Positions 12,350 through 23,603 are shown, counted from the first letter of the stretch. The stretch is 64,000 bases of DNA from Sipunculus nudus (GCA_026874595.1 CM049321.1:19438979-19502978); one strand, 5' to 3'. Program-made: numbers and translations. Notes: generated by a model from the sequence alone, not told the origin.

Positions 12350-13453
12350 ATGGAGGGTAAATCAGTTGACATAACACGGGTCGTCTCCATGCATGGACTC
12401 CCTTCTGATGTCAACGAATCTGAGATTATTGAACACTTCTCACAAATTGAAACTCCTACTCATGTTTTGTTTGTTCGAGAAGCACATACTGGTCGTTGCA
12501 CTGGCCACGGGTTTATAGTTTTTGAGACTAAAGACACTGCCAAAAAGGCCATAGATAAGATATCAGGTAGCTCTTTAGAAAGGGATTCAAGCATCAAAAT
12601 CTCTCTCGAACATGCTAGGGCTTTCTCCATCACTGAGGTGTCTCATCTGATTTCAAATAAGTTGCTCGATTCGTTAAATCCTTCTTCCTTTCAGGTACCC
12701 GAAGGTAGACGTATCTCAGAGATAGTAACTAAGCTCGAATTTCTTTCAGATTTTGAGGTAAATCAGATATTTGTGGAGTTTAAACACCGAAGGGGTGATG
12801 TTATACAGGGGCCATCTGGGGCTACTAGTTACAGTGTTATCTCTCCAAAACTGCCCCCATTTTCAGGGAATCAAGATAAAACCGGTAGCTACGAACAATG
12901 GCGTTCCCATCTCAAATCTATGATAAAAGCTGGCGTAACACCAGAGCCTCAGATTTTGTCAGCGATTCATCAGTCTGTTAGGGGGACAGCAGGAAATGTT
13001 CTTTTACATATGCCGGATGAGTCCACTCCCACAGATATACTGAATAAATTTGACAGATACTTTGATAATGTGCTCCCCACAGAGGTTCTTATACAGCAGT
13101 TTCACTCATGTAAACAAGATCCTAAAGAGGATATTGTCAACTGGAGCTGCAGGCTTACTAGACAGTTAGACCTCATAAACCAGAGAATTCCTACTCCTCA
13201 TAGGGAATATGAGCGACTTCTTCGGTCTAGATTCTGGAATGGGTTGTATTCTAAGTACATTAAGGAGGCTTTAAGACACAGATATGATAATGGTGAAGAA
13301 CAGGATGAACTCTTTGCAGCAGCACGAGCCTTAGAGTCAGAACTTGTACATCACTCACATATGAGTGACAAGAAAGTTGCTTCATCCAACCAAATTTCTC
13401 AACAAGGGGTTAAAACTTTGTCTCTTCTGAAAGCTCTGTGCTTGAGCAGATAA
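12350..13453 (+). CDS. Gypsy Gag with N-terminal RRM-like domain (PNMA-type)
   Basis: 367 codons starting at an ATG after a long leader. Residues ~10-86 look like an RNA recognition motif: a first strand VVSMHGLP (RNP2-like, residues 11-18) and an RNP1-like block ending GHGFIVF (52-58), with KISGSSL after it. A linker follows, then from about residue 165 a capsid-like domain starting KLPPFSG, with EQWRSHL, MIKAGVTPEPQIL, an LLHMP helix end and a C-terminal helical part. Vertebrate PNMA proteins, which derive from Gypsy Gag, share the RRM-like plus capsid layout. The frame ends abruptly at 13453 in a short out-of-frame tail; the expected zinc knuckle lies in the next frame. Gag would package element RNA into particles. 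Confidence 0.8.
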   Translation: MEGKSVDITRVVSMHGLPSDVNESEIIEHFSQIETPTHVLFVREAHTGRCTGHGFIVFETKDTAKKAIDKISGSSLERDSSIKISLEHARAFSITEVSHLISNKLLDSLNPSSFQVPEGRRISEIVTKLEFLSDFEVNQIFVEFKHRRGDVIQGPSGATSYSVISPKLPPFSGNQDKTGSYEQWRSHLKSMIKAGVTPEPQILSAIHQSVRGTAGNVLLHMPDESTPTDILNKFDRYFDNVLPTEVLIQQFHSCKQDPKEDIVNWSCRLTRQLDLINQRIPTPHREYERLLRSRFWNGLYSKYIKEALRHRYDNGEEQDELFAAARALESELVHHSHMSDKKVASSNQISQQGVKTLSLLKALCLSR

Positions 13454-15528
13454 ATAACAAACTGTCAATCCTAGAGAATCGCTTATCGAAACTTGAACGA
13501 TCTCAAATGTCCAAACCAAACAAACCATCACAAACTCAGGCTGAAGTTCGTAACAGTAATACTGTCTCGGACGAAGTTTTTTGCTCTCGTTGCCTTCGTC
13601 ACACCCACACTGTTGACAAATATTTGCCATGCCAAACGAGACAAAAACGGGAAAATCCTAAAAAACTAAGAGTCGCCCGTGATCATTCTTGGGAGAACAC
13701 GGGGTCAGGTTATAAAATTCCCACAACAAACGTATGTACTGATAATGTCCCTCTTGTAGGTGAAACACAGGTTGTTGACATGTTTGCAGATGGTATTAAC
13801 TGCCAGGGTCTTTTAGATACAGGTTCCCAGGTCTCTACCATTGCTCAATGGTTTTATGAAAAACACCTCAACCCGTCAGACTTAGTCCCTGTGGAGGAGA
13901 TGATGGATCTCCGGCAACTGGATGGCCAGCAGGTAGAGTACTGTGGTATCATCGCTGTTGACCTTAAATTTCCTGAAATAAATTCATCTCAGACATTCTC
14001 TGTGCCAGTATTGGTAATGAAAAACACCCATTTCAATGCCAGTGTTCCATTTTTAATTGGTACGAATGTGCTAAACTCTTGTTTAAATTTTCTTCAGACA
14101 AATGCTGGTCCAAATTTTATTCAAAGTTTACACATGCCCCAACCATGGAATATTGCATTTAAATGTTTGACAAACAGGGAAAAGAAATCAGTGAATAAAG
14201 GAGGTTATGTATTATCCACCAAGTCTACAGTAATACCTGCCCACAGTGATGTTACTATAAATGGTTTAACCAGAGGTTGTACAACAGGCAAGACCCTTGT
14301 TATAACTGATGTGAATGTTCTCCATAGGTTACCAACTGGATTGGTTTTACTTCCTTGTGTCCAAGAGCTTGATTTGTCGGTAGGTACAAGTCACAGAATT
14401 CCAGTACAGGTCAGGAACTTAACATCACATTCCATCATTATTCCATCAAAAATGATACTCTGTAACATACAAGAAGCTAGCCTCGTAACCCAACTGACAC
14501 AATCACCTGACCCATCTGATCAACAATTCTTAAACATGTTCAAATTTGGTCAAGATTTGTCACAATCTGAATCTGAACAACTACAACTTCTGTTGCTTAA
14601 ATGGAAACACATATTTTCCTTAAGTAATACAGATATTGGTCACACCAGTGTAGAAAAACACCGTATCGTGTTGACTAAAGATGAACCATTTAGAGAGCGA
14701 TATCGTCGCATCCCTCCACAATTATATGATGAGGTAAAACAACATCTGAAAGAAATGCTAGAGTCAAAAGTAATTAAGGAGAGCAAAAGTCCGTTTGCTA
14801 TTCCAGTAGTCCTTGTCAGAAAACCTGACGGAACTCTTCGTTTCTGTATTGATTATAGAACCCTGAATAGCAGAACTGTTAGAGACGCTCATTCCTTGCC
14901 AAGAATCGATGAAACCTTAGATTCTTTGATTGGCGCTCGTAACTTTTCCTCTCTAGATTTGAAGTCTGGTTACTGGCAGGTTGAGTTAGCCGAAGAAGAT
15001 AAAGATAAAACAGCTTTTACAGTAGGTCCTCCCGGTTTTTATCAATGGGAAACCATGCCATTCGGCTTGGTGAACGCCCCTGCCTGCTTCCAAAGACTGA
15101 TGCAGAAGACTATGGGTGATCTCCATTTAAAAGAATGTCTTCTCTATCTTGACGATATAATCGTATTCTCTACCTCCTTTGAAGAACACCTAAAACGCTT
15201 GAATAACATCTTTCAGCGTCTGCATGACGCAGGCCTAAAACTAAAACCTTCAAAGTGCCAGCTGATGCAAGATAAAGTAAAATACCTAGGACATATAGTC
15301 TCAAAAGAAGGTATACATACTGACCAGAGTAAAATCAGCGCTCTTAAAGAATGGCCTATACCTAAGTGTGTCAGTGATGTACGCCGTTTCTTGGGCTTTG
15401 CGAGTTTCTATCGTAGATTTGTCCCTGGATTTGCTAAAATCGCAAAACCATTACATGACTTACTGAAAGGCCACCATATTCAGAATCAAACAAAAACCAG
15501 TAATCGTTCCACCTCAAACAATCTTTAA
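13414..15528 (+). CDS. Gypsy NC-protease-reverse transcriptase segment
   Basis: Open in frame 1 from 13414 (after a stop at 13411), overlapping the end of the Gag frame by 40 nt. It starts with a coiled-coil-like stretch ([19 protein letters not shown]), then a knuckle-like cysteine cluster (CSRC..HTH..C). The aspartic protease DTGS follows at 13816-13827. The reverse transcriptase includes the [15 protein letters not shown] and FCIDYRTLN blocks, LDLKSGYWQ, and catalytic YLDD at 15145-15156. It also has the [11 protein letters not shown] connection block. The frame fails near 15480 just before RNase H. The nominal start by software is a GTG at 13438; translation is expected as part of Gag-Pol, not from its own start. 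Confidence 0.88.
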   Translation, partial: NFVSSESSVLEQINNKLSILENRLSKLERSQMSKPNKPSQTQAEVRNSNTVSDEVFCSRCLRHTHTVDKYLPCQTRQKRENPKKLRVARDHSWENTGSGYKIPTTNVCTDNVPLVGETQVVDMFADGINCQGLLDTGSQVSTIAQWFYEKHLNPSDLVPVEEMMDLRQLDGQQVEYCGIIAVDLKFPEINSSQTFSVPVLVMKNTHFNASVPFLIGTNVLNSCLNFLQTNAGPNFIQSLHMPQPWNIAFKCLTNREKKSVNKGGYVLSTKSTVIPAHSDVTINGLTRGCTTGKTLVITDVNVLHRLPTGLVLLPCVQELDLSVGTSHRIPVQVRNLTSHSIIIPSKMILCNIQEASLVTQLTQSPDPSDQQFLNMFKFGQDLSQSESEQLQLLLLKWKHIFSLSNTDIGHTSVEKHRIVLTKDEPFRERYRRIPPQLYDEVKQHLKEMLESKVIKESKSPFAIPVVLVRKPDGTLRFCIDYRTLNSRTVRDAHSLPRIDETLDSLIGARNFSSLDLKSGYWQVELAEEDKDKTAFTVGPPGFYQWETMPFGLVNAPACFQRLMQKTMGDLHLKECLLYLDDIIVFSTSFEEHLKRLNNIFQRLHDAGLKLKPSKCQLMQDKVKYLGHIVSKEGIHTDQSKISALKEWPIPKCVSDVRRFLGFASFYRRFVPGFAKIAKPLHDLLKGHHIQNQTKTSNRSTSNNL

Positions 15529-16897
15529 CTGGTCAAATAACCACCAACTAGCATTTGATCAATTAATAGGACTACTATCTTCTGCTCCTGTACTAGCGTT
15601 TGCAGATTTCTCTCGTCCGTTTATTGTTCATACTGATGCAAGTTTTGATGGGATCTCTGGTATTCTGTACCAAGATCAAGATGGCCAGAAAAGACCAATA
15701 GCTTATGCGAGCCGAAGCCTAACACCATCAGAGTCTCGGTACCCTATTCATAAATTAGAGTTCTTAGCTTTAAAGTGGTGTGTGACCGATAAATTTAAAG
15801 AATATCTGTATGGATCACGGTTCACAGTGTTCACTGATAACAATCCTCTAACTTACATAATGTCCTCCGCAAAATTAGATGCAACAGGTCAAAGATGGGT
15901 ATCTGAATTGGCTAATTACGACTTTAATATTCAATATAAAGCCGGCAAGCATAACATCGACGCCGATGCACTTTCGAGAATCCCTCGGCTTCTAGCAGAA
16001 AAGAAAACCCACAATCAATGTATTACCAATGATGTAGTAAAAGCTGTTTGTCAATCAGTGACCATACCATCACCTGTAATATGTAGTCTTTCTTGTGACC
16101 AATCCAAAGCTGTTCCATCCACGGATCCTGTCAATTTGCTCGGACAAACACGATTAAACGTAGCAAAGGAACAACTTCTGGATTCGAATCTGAACCCATT
16201 CATTGTCCATTTCAGAGACGGTAAGGTCATAAACAAGAAAGACTTGACTCATCCTGATCAAATAATTCTTTTCAGATGTATAGATAGCCTTGTGCTGCGG
16301 GATGACATACTCTATCGTAAACGAACACTGAACGGCAAAATTCAGTATCAAATGGTAATACCTAGCAGTTTGCGACAAGTCGCTTTATCTGGCATTCATG
16401 ACGATGTTGGGCATCTAGGTCGTAATCGGTCTGTCCATCTGGCCCATGACCGATTTTACTGGCCAAAAATGTCTAAAGACATAGATTCATACATTAAGAA
16501 TTGTCCACGCTGTATAAGGCGGAAGTCCCCTCCAGCAAAAGCTCCTTTAGTACCTATAACATCCACACAACCAATGGAGCTCCTATGTGTCGATTATCTT
16601 AGCCTTGAGCCATCTACAGGTGGAATTGAAAATATTCTGGTCATGACCGATAATTTCACACGCTACGCTATGGCAGTTCCTTGTCGCAATACTACGGCAA
16701 AGACTACAGCTAAAATACTATTTGACACATTTGTCCAACATTATGGCTTTCCAGCCCGCATCCACAGTGATCAGGGCAGACAATTTGAATCTAAAATCAT
16801 CAAAGAACTATGCAGACTAGCTGGTATCCATAAATCACGATGTACACCGTACCATCCAATGGGGAATGGGCAAACCGAAAGGTTTAGCTTGGTTTAA
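15482..16897 (+). CDS. Gypsy RNase H and integrase core segment
   Basis: This frame is offset by one from the RT segment. RNase H shows [14 protein letters not shown], the conserved YASRSL and a TDNNPLTYI motif (~15837), with [11 protein letters not shown] after it. Integrase follows, with an HHCC zinc domain (H..H near 16400-16440, CPRC at ~16503). The catalytic core has VDYL as first aspartate (~16590), HSDQG as second (~16768) and the glutamate in GQTERF at the end. The frame ends at a stop at 16897 directly after the catalytic glutamate, where a short duplicated GGTTT suggests a local insertion of about 10 nt. Confidence 0.88.
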   Translation, partial: RIKQKPVIVPPQTIFNWSNNHQLAFDQLIGLLSSAPVLAFADFSRPFIVHTDASFDGISGILYQDQDGQKRPIAYASRSLTPSESRYPIHKLEFLALKWCVTDKFKEYLYGSRFTVFTDNNPLTYIMSSAKLDATGQRWVSELANYDFNIQYKAGKHNIDADALSRIPRLLAEKKTHNQCITNDVVKAVCQSVTIPSPVICSLSCDQSKAVPSTDPVNLLGQTRLNVAKEQLLDSNLNPFIVHFRDGKVINKKDLTHPDQIILFRCIDSLVLRDDILYRKRTLNGKIQYQMVIPSSLRQVALSGIHDDVGHLGRNRSVHLAHDRFYWPKMSKDIDSYIKNCPRCIRRKSPPAKAPLVPITSTQPMELLCVDYLSLEPSTGGIENILVMTDNFTRYAMAVPCRNTTAKTTAKILFDTFVQHYGFPARIHSDQGRQFESKIIKELCRLAGIHKSRCTPYHPMGNGQTERFSLV

Positions 16898-16902
16898 TCA
16901 GT

Positions 16903-17919
16903 ATGTTGGGTACTCTTGAGGAAGAGAAAAAGAAAAACTGGAAAGAATATGTCAGTGCTTTAACTCATGCCTATAATTGTACAAAAAATGATGCAACCGG
17001 TTATACACCTTTCTATTTAATGTTCGGTCGACATCCACGCCTCCCTATTGATCTAGTACTTGGGACCAACAACAATCCTAACCATCAAAATTACAACACA
17101 TATGTTTCCGATCTAAAAGACCAACTTTCTTCTGCCTATGATATTGCTCAACGTGTCTCTTTATCATCCAGGTATCACCACAAACGATTGTATGATAAAC
17201 GTGCTCGCAATGCGGTGCTGGGTATTGGTGATCACGTCTTAGTACGAAAGGTAGGGATCATTGGGAAACAGAAACTGGTCGATAAATGGGAAAAGCAGGT
17301 GTATGAGGTATTGGAACAACCCAATAAGGATATTCCAGTATATGTTGTTTGCCCCTTGGGTGATAAAAAGCATACTCGCACTCTGCATCGCAATCTGATC
17401 CTTCCATATACAGGATTGCCCGTCGACCCTACACAAAAACCAGTTTCCACAACACACAAACCCATTATTACATCATCAGTGTCAGGGTCGGAAGACTCAT
17501 CAACAGATGACGACCCCATTTTCACTATAACTCCAAATAATCGTCCCCACATGAGTAGTTCTGAAGATGTGAGCGAGTTGCATTTAGAACTTGAATTATC
17601 GGATGATGCAGATGATGATGCAATTGCGTCTGATCACTCTAATACATTCCGGATAAATGGTTCTACTGATGATTGCAATGCAAATGTTGATACCGTGAAT
17701 ACTACAGGTCTTGATGATGACGTCACTGGTGTGTTAAACGATGACGCCAAAGGTGATAATGACAATATATCACAACTACACGATGACCATGACGTCATCT
17801 CAAGTCATGATCATAATAATGATGGTAATAGTGCCCCAATATCTGATCAGAGTGGGGATCCGGATGTTAATCCAGTACGTAGATCTACCCGAGAACGACG
17901 TATGCCAGAACGTACTTAA
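16903..17919 (+). CDS. Gypsy integrase C-terminal segment with Asp-rich tail
   Basis: 338 codons in another frame, continuing the integrase. It carries the region after the core (YNCTKNDATGYTPFYLMFGRHPRLP), the C-terminal DNA-binding fold (GDHVLVRK through HRNLILPY) and then a long tail very rich in Asp, Asn, Ser and His (about residues 190-320). The final block is basic, RRSTRERRMPERT. The last motif resembles the end of many invertebrate Gypsy Pol proteins. The acidic tail is unusually long; its role is unknown. Confidence 0.8.
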   Translation: MLGTLEEEKKKNWKEYVSALTHAYNCTKNDATGYTPFYLMFGRHPRLPIDLVLGTNNNPNHQNYNTYVSDLKDQLSSAYDIAQRVSLSSRYHHKRLYDKRARNAVLGIGDHVLVRKVGIIGKQKLVDKWEKQVYEVLEQPNKDIPVYVVCPLGDKKHTRTLHRNLILPYTGLPVDPTQKPVSTTHKPIITSSVSGSEDSSTDDDPIFTITPNNRPHMSSSEDVSELHLELELSDDADDDAIASDHSNTFRINGSTDDCNANVDTVNTTGLDDDVTGVLNDDAKGDNDNISQLHDDHDVISSHDHNNDGNSAPISDQSGDPDVNPVRRSTRERRMPERT

Positions 17920-18196
17920 CGGGTGATAATATTTTGAAACAAGTGCATGTGTTAACATAAGTATGTTTAGGATAAGTTCCTTGACTCGTTCTGAGATATG
18001 ACGAGTCAGTGATGTCATTATACGATTGTTTTTTTTTAGCGTATGCCGACTTTCTCCACTGCCACCAGTTTCTGGGTTTTTCACTTTCATATATGTATAC
18101 CTCATGTGAACATAATGTTCCAATATAAACATCTATCCGAAATCCTACTAGAGGCCGTCCACTGCTAATGCTGTCATGCGCGACCTCTCTTTGCAG

Positions 18197-18354
18197 TTAG
18201 TGTCGGGACGCCACTTCTCTACTGGGGGGAGTGTTTGGTATATGGTGTGGATGATGTGCTGTTGGTATGGTGTGGTGGATCTGATATTTTTTTTTTACCT
18301 AACTTTTCTCGTACATTAATGTCGGGTCGACATTTTTTTCAAGTAGGGGGAGGA
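18197..18354 (+). promoter_or_regulatory. Polypurine tract and an upstream imperfect copy
   Basis: The presumed plus-strand primer site TAGGGGGAGGA ends at 18354, directly before the 3' LTR. About 119 bp upstream a related block, beginning TTAGTGTCGGGACG at 18197 and ending in CTGGGGGGAGTG (~18222-18233), mirrors TTAATGTCGGGTCG...TAGGGGGAGG at 18316-18352. The second purine run could be an auxiliary or former PPT. Confidence 0.65.
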
Positions 18355-19123
18355 TGTAACGGCTCCGATTATATAATCAGGTATAACTGAATTGCATGGC
18401 AGGTATCATATCATCAGCTTGGCCTAACTGGTCAATGAATTGCCCCGCAGTTGCCTTGGTTGCCTTGTTTGCTTGGTTCCTCATTACTCAAGCGGTTTTC
18501 CGTTGTTCCTATTGTTTTCATTCGGACAATGACACGGACCGCGACGCGAACCCTGCCAAGCCTCAGTCTCGTGACATAGAGAACTTGTCAGTATTCGTTC
18601 TCTGCTTGGCAGGTAAGGACCGTTTTTACTAAACTCTTAAACTGCGATAAACTCTATCATTTAGCCAATTCATTACTTTCAGTATATCACGTACGTACTA
18701 TCATGTAAACTGTATATTCCATATTCTCATTGTACACGTTACTGGTAAATTCATACTTGTTGTACGCATGGATATTTGTATTCATGGTAATATGCAACGA
18801 TATCTTAAAATGTGGTTCCTAAATATATAGGCTCATTTGTATAATATGTAATGTGTTTACTTGTGTAATGAATACCAAGAAATGTGCAAATGTATATTCT
18901 GTATATTTCATGCCATTTATTGTATTTTTGCACCATATAGAAATGTTTATATGAAATGTTTAATGGGAGTATTCGTTCTCTGCTTGGCAGGGACTCCGGC
19001 TTGGAGGACTCCAGATTTGTATATATATACGACTGAATAAACACTTTTATATATATACATCGCCTTGCCTCGCTTTACACTCACGCCGGGTGACTTTGGC
19101 TCTTGCCGGGAACACCCGTTACA
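18355..19123 (+). repeat. 3' LTR of Gypsy element
   Basis: 769 bp; aligns to the 5' LTR with no indel and about nine substitutions by eye. Confidence 0.95.
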
Positions 19124-19280
19124 TATATATATCAGGAATTGGGTAATAGTAATATTTAATAGTAACAGAAATAGAAAATTACAGGTTTTCATAGTAATAG
19201 TAATAGTAATAAACAAGAAATTTCAACCTGTAATAGTAATAGCAACAGTAACAGGACCCCAAGTAATAGAAAAATAGCTA
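19124..19280. repeat. Degenerate TAATAG hexanucleotide repeat
   Basis: After a few residual TA units the sequence is dominated by irregular TAATAG, TAACAG and GTAATAG units up to about 19275. A similar tract recurs at 23850-23970. Confidence 0.7.
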
Positions 19281-19702
19281 ATGTTTTAATATTACAACCC
19301 TTGACCAAAACAGGTCATGGATGGAGTGTTAGTTTTATTATATTGAAACACATGAAAAGGCTAAAGTTGTAGTGTGATTGGTTCATGCAATATGCTGTCA
19401 TGGTCCAACGTGCACAAGGCATTTGGGACTGGCTTGAGACGATAACCATTTAGATAAATCCTTAACTTGTTTGTAGATTCATTAACTAGGCTGCGTCAGT
19501 GAACATTGCATTCATGCTTGGTCAGTTTACACATTATTTGGGACAAGTTATTAACAACTGAGGCTAGACAGTGCTGCTGCAGTGCTGCTGATGTTTGAGG
19601 ACTTCTAATGTACACAGTCTGATTGGCTTAACCTTTGATAAGATAATTTGTGGTGCCACAGACAGTGAATGAGGTCCTGTTTGTACTATCCATGCTGTAT
19701 TG
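19281..19702. other. Non-coding DNA between Gypsy and LINE insertions
   Basis: No gene or clear repeat seen. It is host or older repeat DNA into which the LINE at 19716 inserted. Confidence 0.5.
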
Positions 19703-19715
19703 CAGTCTGGGTACC
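19703..19715. repeat. Left target-site duplication of the LINE
   Basis: CAGTCTGGGTACC, identical to 23174-23186. Confidence 0.9.
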
Positions 19716-19741
19716 TTTTTTTTTTTTTTTTTTTTTTTTTA

Positions 19742-20217
19742 TTTATTAACCAAACGATATACATGATGACAGTATACACAGTGACACAGTATTTACATAC
19801 AAATGTAAACCACATACATATTTTTACATATATTAAACACAATCAGTTTGATCGAATATTGACTTTGCTCATGGAAAACCCAATATGGCCCATACCAGCA
19901 AAGCTAAACACCCGGTGGTGGCAAAGCCTGTCCCTCAGCACTGCAAGAGATGAGAGGGCAAACCACTTGCTTACGTCAGCCTTATGGTTGGATCCAGTAT
20001 CATTAATTAAACGAACTACTGATCGTTTTTCCATGCGCATAACCACTTGAAACATTATGACATTGACAAGGACACATTTATATCAGTGTTAGCAAGATGT
20101 AGTAATTGCCTGGCATAAATGAATGCATCCGTATATCTGGACAACATTAAACATTAAACAAAGCTTTACAGAATACCGTGTATTATAAATTGTACATTGT
20201 AGACAATCAAATATGAA
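19742..20217 (-). other. 3' untranslated region of the LINE
   Basis: AT-rich sequence between the ORF2 stop and the poly(A) tail on the minus strand. Overlapping open frames on both strands here have no motif. Confidence 0.6.
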
Positions 20218-20604
20218 TTAAGTTAAAAGTTGCATAATTGGTGACCACTTCTGCAGATGCAGATCTGTTTTCCCATTATGTTTTGCTATATGACCTTCAA
20301 TATTTTGAACATCTTTCAGTTTCAGCCGTAGAGTCTCAAACAGGTGAGGAGTTGTAGCATCTCTCTTATAATACAGTACATATTTAAATATAAGCAAAAT
20401 AGTATTAGTGAGCAAAGTTTTTGTACATGCAGGTAGGTAACCATAAATTATAATAGATTTTGTATATTCTGGTAGTACATAGTTCACTTGCCCTATCCAT
20501 TGCTGAACTCTGAGATAAAGATTTTTTGCTACCGAACAAGAGTAAAATAGATGGTCGATTGACTCATTATGAAAAAAAACAATAGCTACATCTTGGTGAA
20601 TCAA
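20218..20604 (-). pseudogene. LINE ORF2 C-terminal part (after frameshift)
   Basis: Continues the protein after a break at a homopolymer (run of A on the plus strand near 20572-20579). It opens with NESIDHLFYSCSVAK, the second half of a C-terminal zinc-knuckle whose first half (CSYC) sits in the preceding frame. It ends at 20218. Confidence 0.75.
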
Positions 20605-21427
20605 CCAAGTTCCACTTGTAAAGATTCTTATTCACAGGTAGGTAGCTATTAATGATTTTAAATTGAAATTCTCTCATATATGTATCGTTGGTGCATTTAT
20701 ATGCATTATCAAATACCAGCTGCCACTCAACATGACCAACCCCACAAATATGTTTTAAAGAAATAGGACTTTGATAGATAAGTGATATCATATTTTCATA
20801 TACATGTTTGCTCTTTGGGGTTGTCACAGATGCATCTGTACTAGTATCTGAATTTTTTTCAATGCCATCTCTGATTTTTCTTTTCCAGTCACTTGGTATA
20901 GCACTTATGATACAGTTCAACTGGAAACACACCAAATCCTTGGAAACACCTGAACACTCATTTGCTATCTGTGTTACACGTTTAAATGAACCTTTACTAT
21001 CTAGTAAATCCTTCACGCACCTGATGTTGTTCCTGAATAAATCATTATAGAATATTGAACATTCATTCACCTTGATATGTCTGTTGTTCCATATAAATTG
21101 TTTAGATACATCCTCTATACCTGTATATGAACTTTTTAAAAACTGATACCATTCCTTAAAACAAGACGCATAGAATGGTGCACAGACATTTGGGAAACAT
21201 TTCATTTCAAAGTCCTTGTGAATACACTGCAAACCACCAATAGATCTACAGAATGCATTAAGAAGCATTTTGGCCATTCCATTGAATTTATTCAGTATAT
21301 TAGATGCCCATATTACACGCTGTGTCTTGTATCTAGCCTCGACACTTGGTAATTTAAGACCTCCATTAGTGTACTGCCCAACTGCTGTGCTAAATTTAAC
21401 TTTTGCTTTTTTTCCCATTCCAAACAA
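20567..21427 (-). pseudogene. LINE ORF2 middle/C-terminal part
   Basis: 286 codons in a different frame from the RT block. It includes GGLKLPSVEARYKTQRVIWA, the conserved downstream block of L1/Tx1-type ORF2, and ends with the CSYC half of the terminal knuckle. The overlap with the RT frame near 21396-21427 marks a 1-nt indel in a poly(T)/poly(A) run (GKKSK/GKKAK region). Confidence 0.8.
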
Positions 21428-22583
21428 AACTGTTTACCGTACCTTGGACCTCTCTGATAAAACCATGTGGTGGATCTAACATATTCAATACATATAATAT
21501 TTTTGAGATGGTCAAGGTTCTGACTACTTCCAAGCGCCCATATACAGTTAACTGTCTACTTTTCCACAGTTTCAGTACACTTTTAAAATGTACCAGTTTT
21601 CTTGAAAAGTTTAGTTCATTTGACAGTTTTACATTGTAAGAGAAATATATCCCAAGTATTTTCATAGAATCTTTGGACAGATTAATCCATTTAAGATTAA
21701 AAGGATTATCTGATTTGTTCTTCCATTTTCCCATCCAGGAAACCTCAGACTTACCAAGATTTATCTTTAATGATAAATACGTAGCATAAACATCAAAGAT
21801 AGACAAAACATTCCTCAGAGATTCAATATCTTTCATAAATAATGTAATATCATCAGCATACATACATAGTTTAATTTCTAAATTTCTAAGCTTTATTCCT
21901 TTAACAGCTGTATTACTTCTTATAAAGGCTCCCAAGACTTCAACAGACAATATGAATAGATAAGGGGCTAAGGGATCCCCTTGCCGGGTACCTCTAGTCA
22001 AAGTAAAATAATCCGTACTGAAGCCATTATTGACCACTGCACTTTGAACATTATTGTGCAGTATTTTTATCCATCGTATAAATGACTCTCCAAACCCATA
22101 CTTTTCTAAAACAGTGAACAGGAATTCATGATCCAAATGATCGAATGCTGACTCAATATCAGCCCCCAATAAAATGCCTTCTACATTTTCTTTATCTGTA
22201 TAATATAACATATCTGAAATTAGACGAATAGGCTCACCAATAAATCTGTTTTTAACGAATGCATATTGATCATTATGAATGAGTTTTGGCAATAACGCAA
22301 TCATTCTGTGCACAAGTACCTTGCTGATAATCTTTGCATCTACATTGAGTAGACTGATTGGTCTCCATGACTTAATTAAACGGTTATCTTTACCACTCTT
22401 TTCCAAAAGTGTAATAATAGCTTGTCTTTGGCTCACACTTAACTGTGCCTTTTCATATGCCGCATTTACACTATCTAATAAAAGATCCCCAATTTCCGAG
22501 AAAAAACATAAATAGAATTCTTTGGTTAAACCGTCATTTCCAGGCACTTTGTTATTTTTCATGTCTTGAATTGCCTTAAACAC
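21396..22583 (-). pseudogene. LINE reverse transcriptase (L1/Tx1-like)
   Basis: 395 codons. RT motifs in order: NNKVPGNDGLTKEFY, SWRPISLLNVDAKI, GADIESAFDHLDH, GTRQGDPLAPYLF, and the catalytic YADD at 21849-21860 (minus strand), followed by SLKINLGKSEV. The GTRQGDPLSPYLF style and the AFD aspartate block are typical of L1/Tx1-clade enzymes rather than of the Jockey/CR1 group at the left edge. Confidence 0.88.
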
Positions 22584-22592
22584 TTCCTTTTT

Positions 22593-23150
22593 TTATATAA
22601 TTCCATCACATTTCTGTACGTCAGCATCCCTCAGTTTTGGTAGATCTATAATACTTAAATAATTTTCGCATTCCGTTTTAGTGGTAATCAATGTTCGTGT
22701 ATATTTTTGACAGTAAAACTTTTTTAAGCATTCCATAATAGCAGACTGTTTGGTAAGTTCTTGATTATTAACCAGAAGTTTCTTAATGACGGACTTACCC
22801 TTATTTCTTTTTTCAAGATTTAGAAAGTAACGGGAACTTCTTTCACCTTGTTCGACCCACTGGGCTCGAGATCGTACTATAATACCCCTTGTTATATGGT
22901 CATACATCGACTCTAATGCTTCTTTCGTAGAGGTATATTCAATCAGATCTTCATGGCCATGTTTGGTTTCCAGATATTTAATTTTCTCTTCCAATGCTTT
23001 GAGCTTTACTTTAAACTTACTGGCCTTCTGTTTACTATAATTAATTGTGAATTCCCTAATTTTGAATTTTATGTATTCCCAGAGCAATTGGGCATCCTGT
23101 TTTTTCTCATAATTTTGAATCCATTAGTCAAAGTTCTGCTTCAATTGTGT
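22593..23150 (-). pseudogene. LINE ORF2 linker before the reverse transcriptase
   Basis: Same frame as the RT block but separated by an in-frame TAA at about 22593. It carries the helical linker with RSRAQWVEQGERSSRYFLNLEKR, a signature between endonuclease and RT in L1/Tx1 elements. Coding similarity runs on to about 23150 with another stop near 23128, and then the element is truncated. Confidence 0.8.
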
Positions 23151-23173
23151 TATATACATTCATACATTACATA

Positions 23174-23186
23174 CAGTCTGGGTACC
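23174..23186. repeat. Right target-site duplication of the LINE
   Basis: CAGTCTGGGTACC, identical to 19703-19715. Confidence 0.9.
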
Positions 23187-23603
23187 TGAATAAATCTGGT
23201 TGAGTGTGCCTGAGAAATATAATGTTCATCATGTAAAATAAACACCTGCTCAAGATCCATCAAAATCGAATTATCTGACGAGATGTAATAAATTGCAGGT
23301 AGACACGAAATTCACACTACTTCTGTGTTTTGGTGAACATGAATAGGTGGTTGCATTTGAATGTTACAAGGGAGAAGGGCTATTTACAAATTGCTTGTTC
23401 TATAATTGAAAGATATACAAATATAAATCTATTTTACTTGTTTTATGCTGTATAGAACAGGAACTGATCGAATTCGATTACATTAAATTGCACCTAACAG
23501 TCCTTTAATATTTTTGTTTCAGGATTATTAACATTTAGCTGTTGATTTGATTTTCTGATGAATCATGTGTGACATGTATAATTAAATGTAAAAGCTAGTT
23601 TCT
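23187..23603. other. Non-coding DNA before segmental duplication A
   Basis: No gene or repeat recognised. It continues the locus interrupted by the LINE. Confidence 0.5.

Larger units (their letters stand above)
19716..23173 (-). mobile_element. L1/Tx1-like LINE, 5'-truncated, with 13-bp target-site duplication
   Basis: Minus-strand element of about 3.46 kb. Its poly(A) tail appears as a run of T starting at 19716. The exact 13-bp repeat CAGTCTGGGTACC brackets it on both sides, which defines both ends. It carries the linker, reverse transcriptase and C-terminal zinc-knuckle region of an L1/Tx1-type ORF2 but no endonuclease, so it is 5'-truncated on insertion. A nonsense codon and at least two frameshifts break the reading frame. 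Confidence 0.9.

Noticed and set aside
17232-18132. Minus-strand frames opposite the Gypsy integrase tail
   Set aside because: Antisense shadows of the coding strand with no motif.
19564-20055. Frames around the LINE poly(A) tail
   Set aside because: They translate the homopolymer and 3' UTR and show no LINE protein motif.
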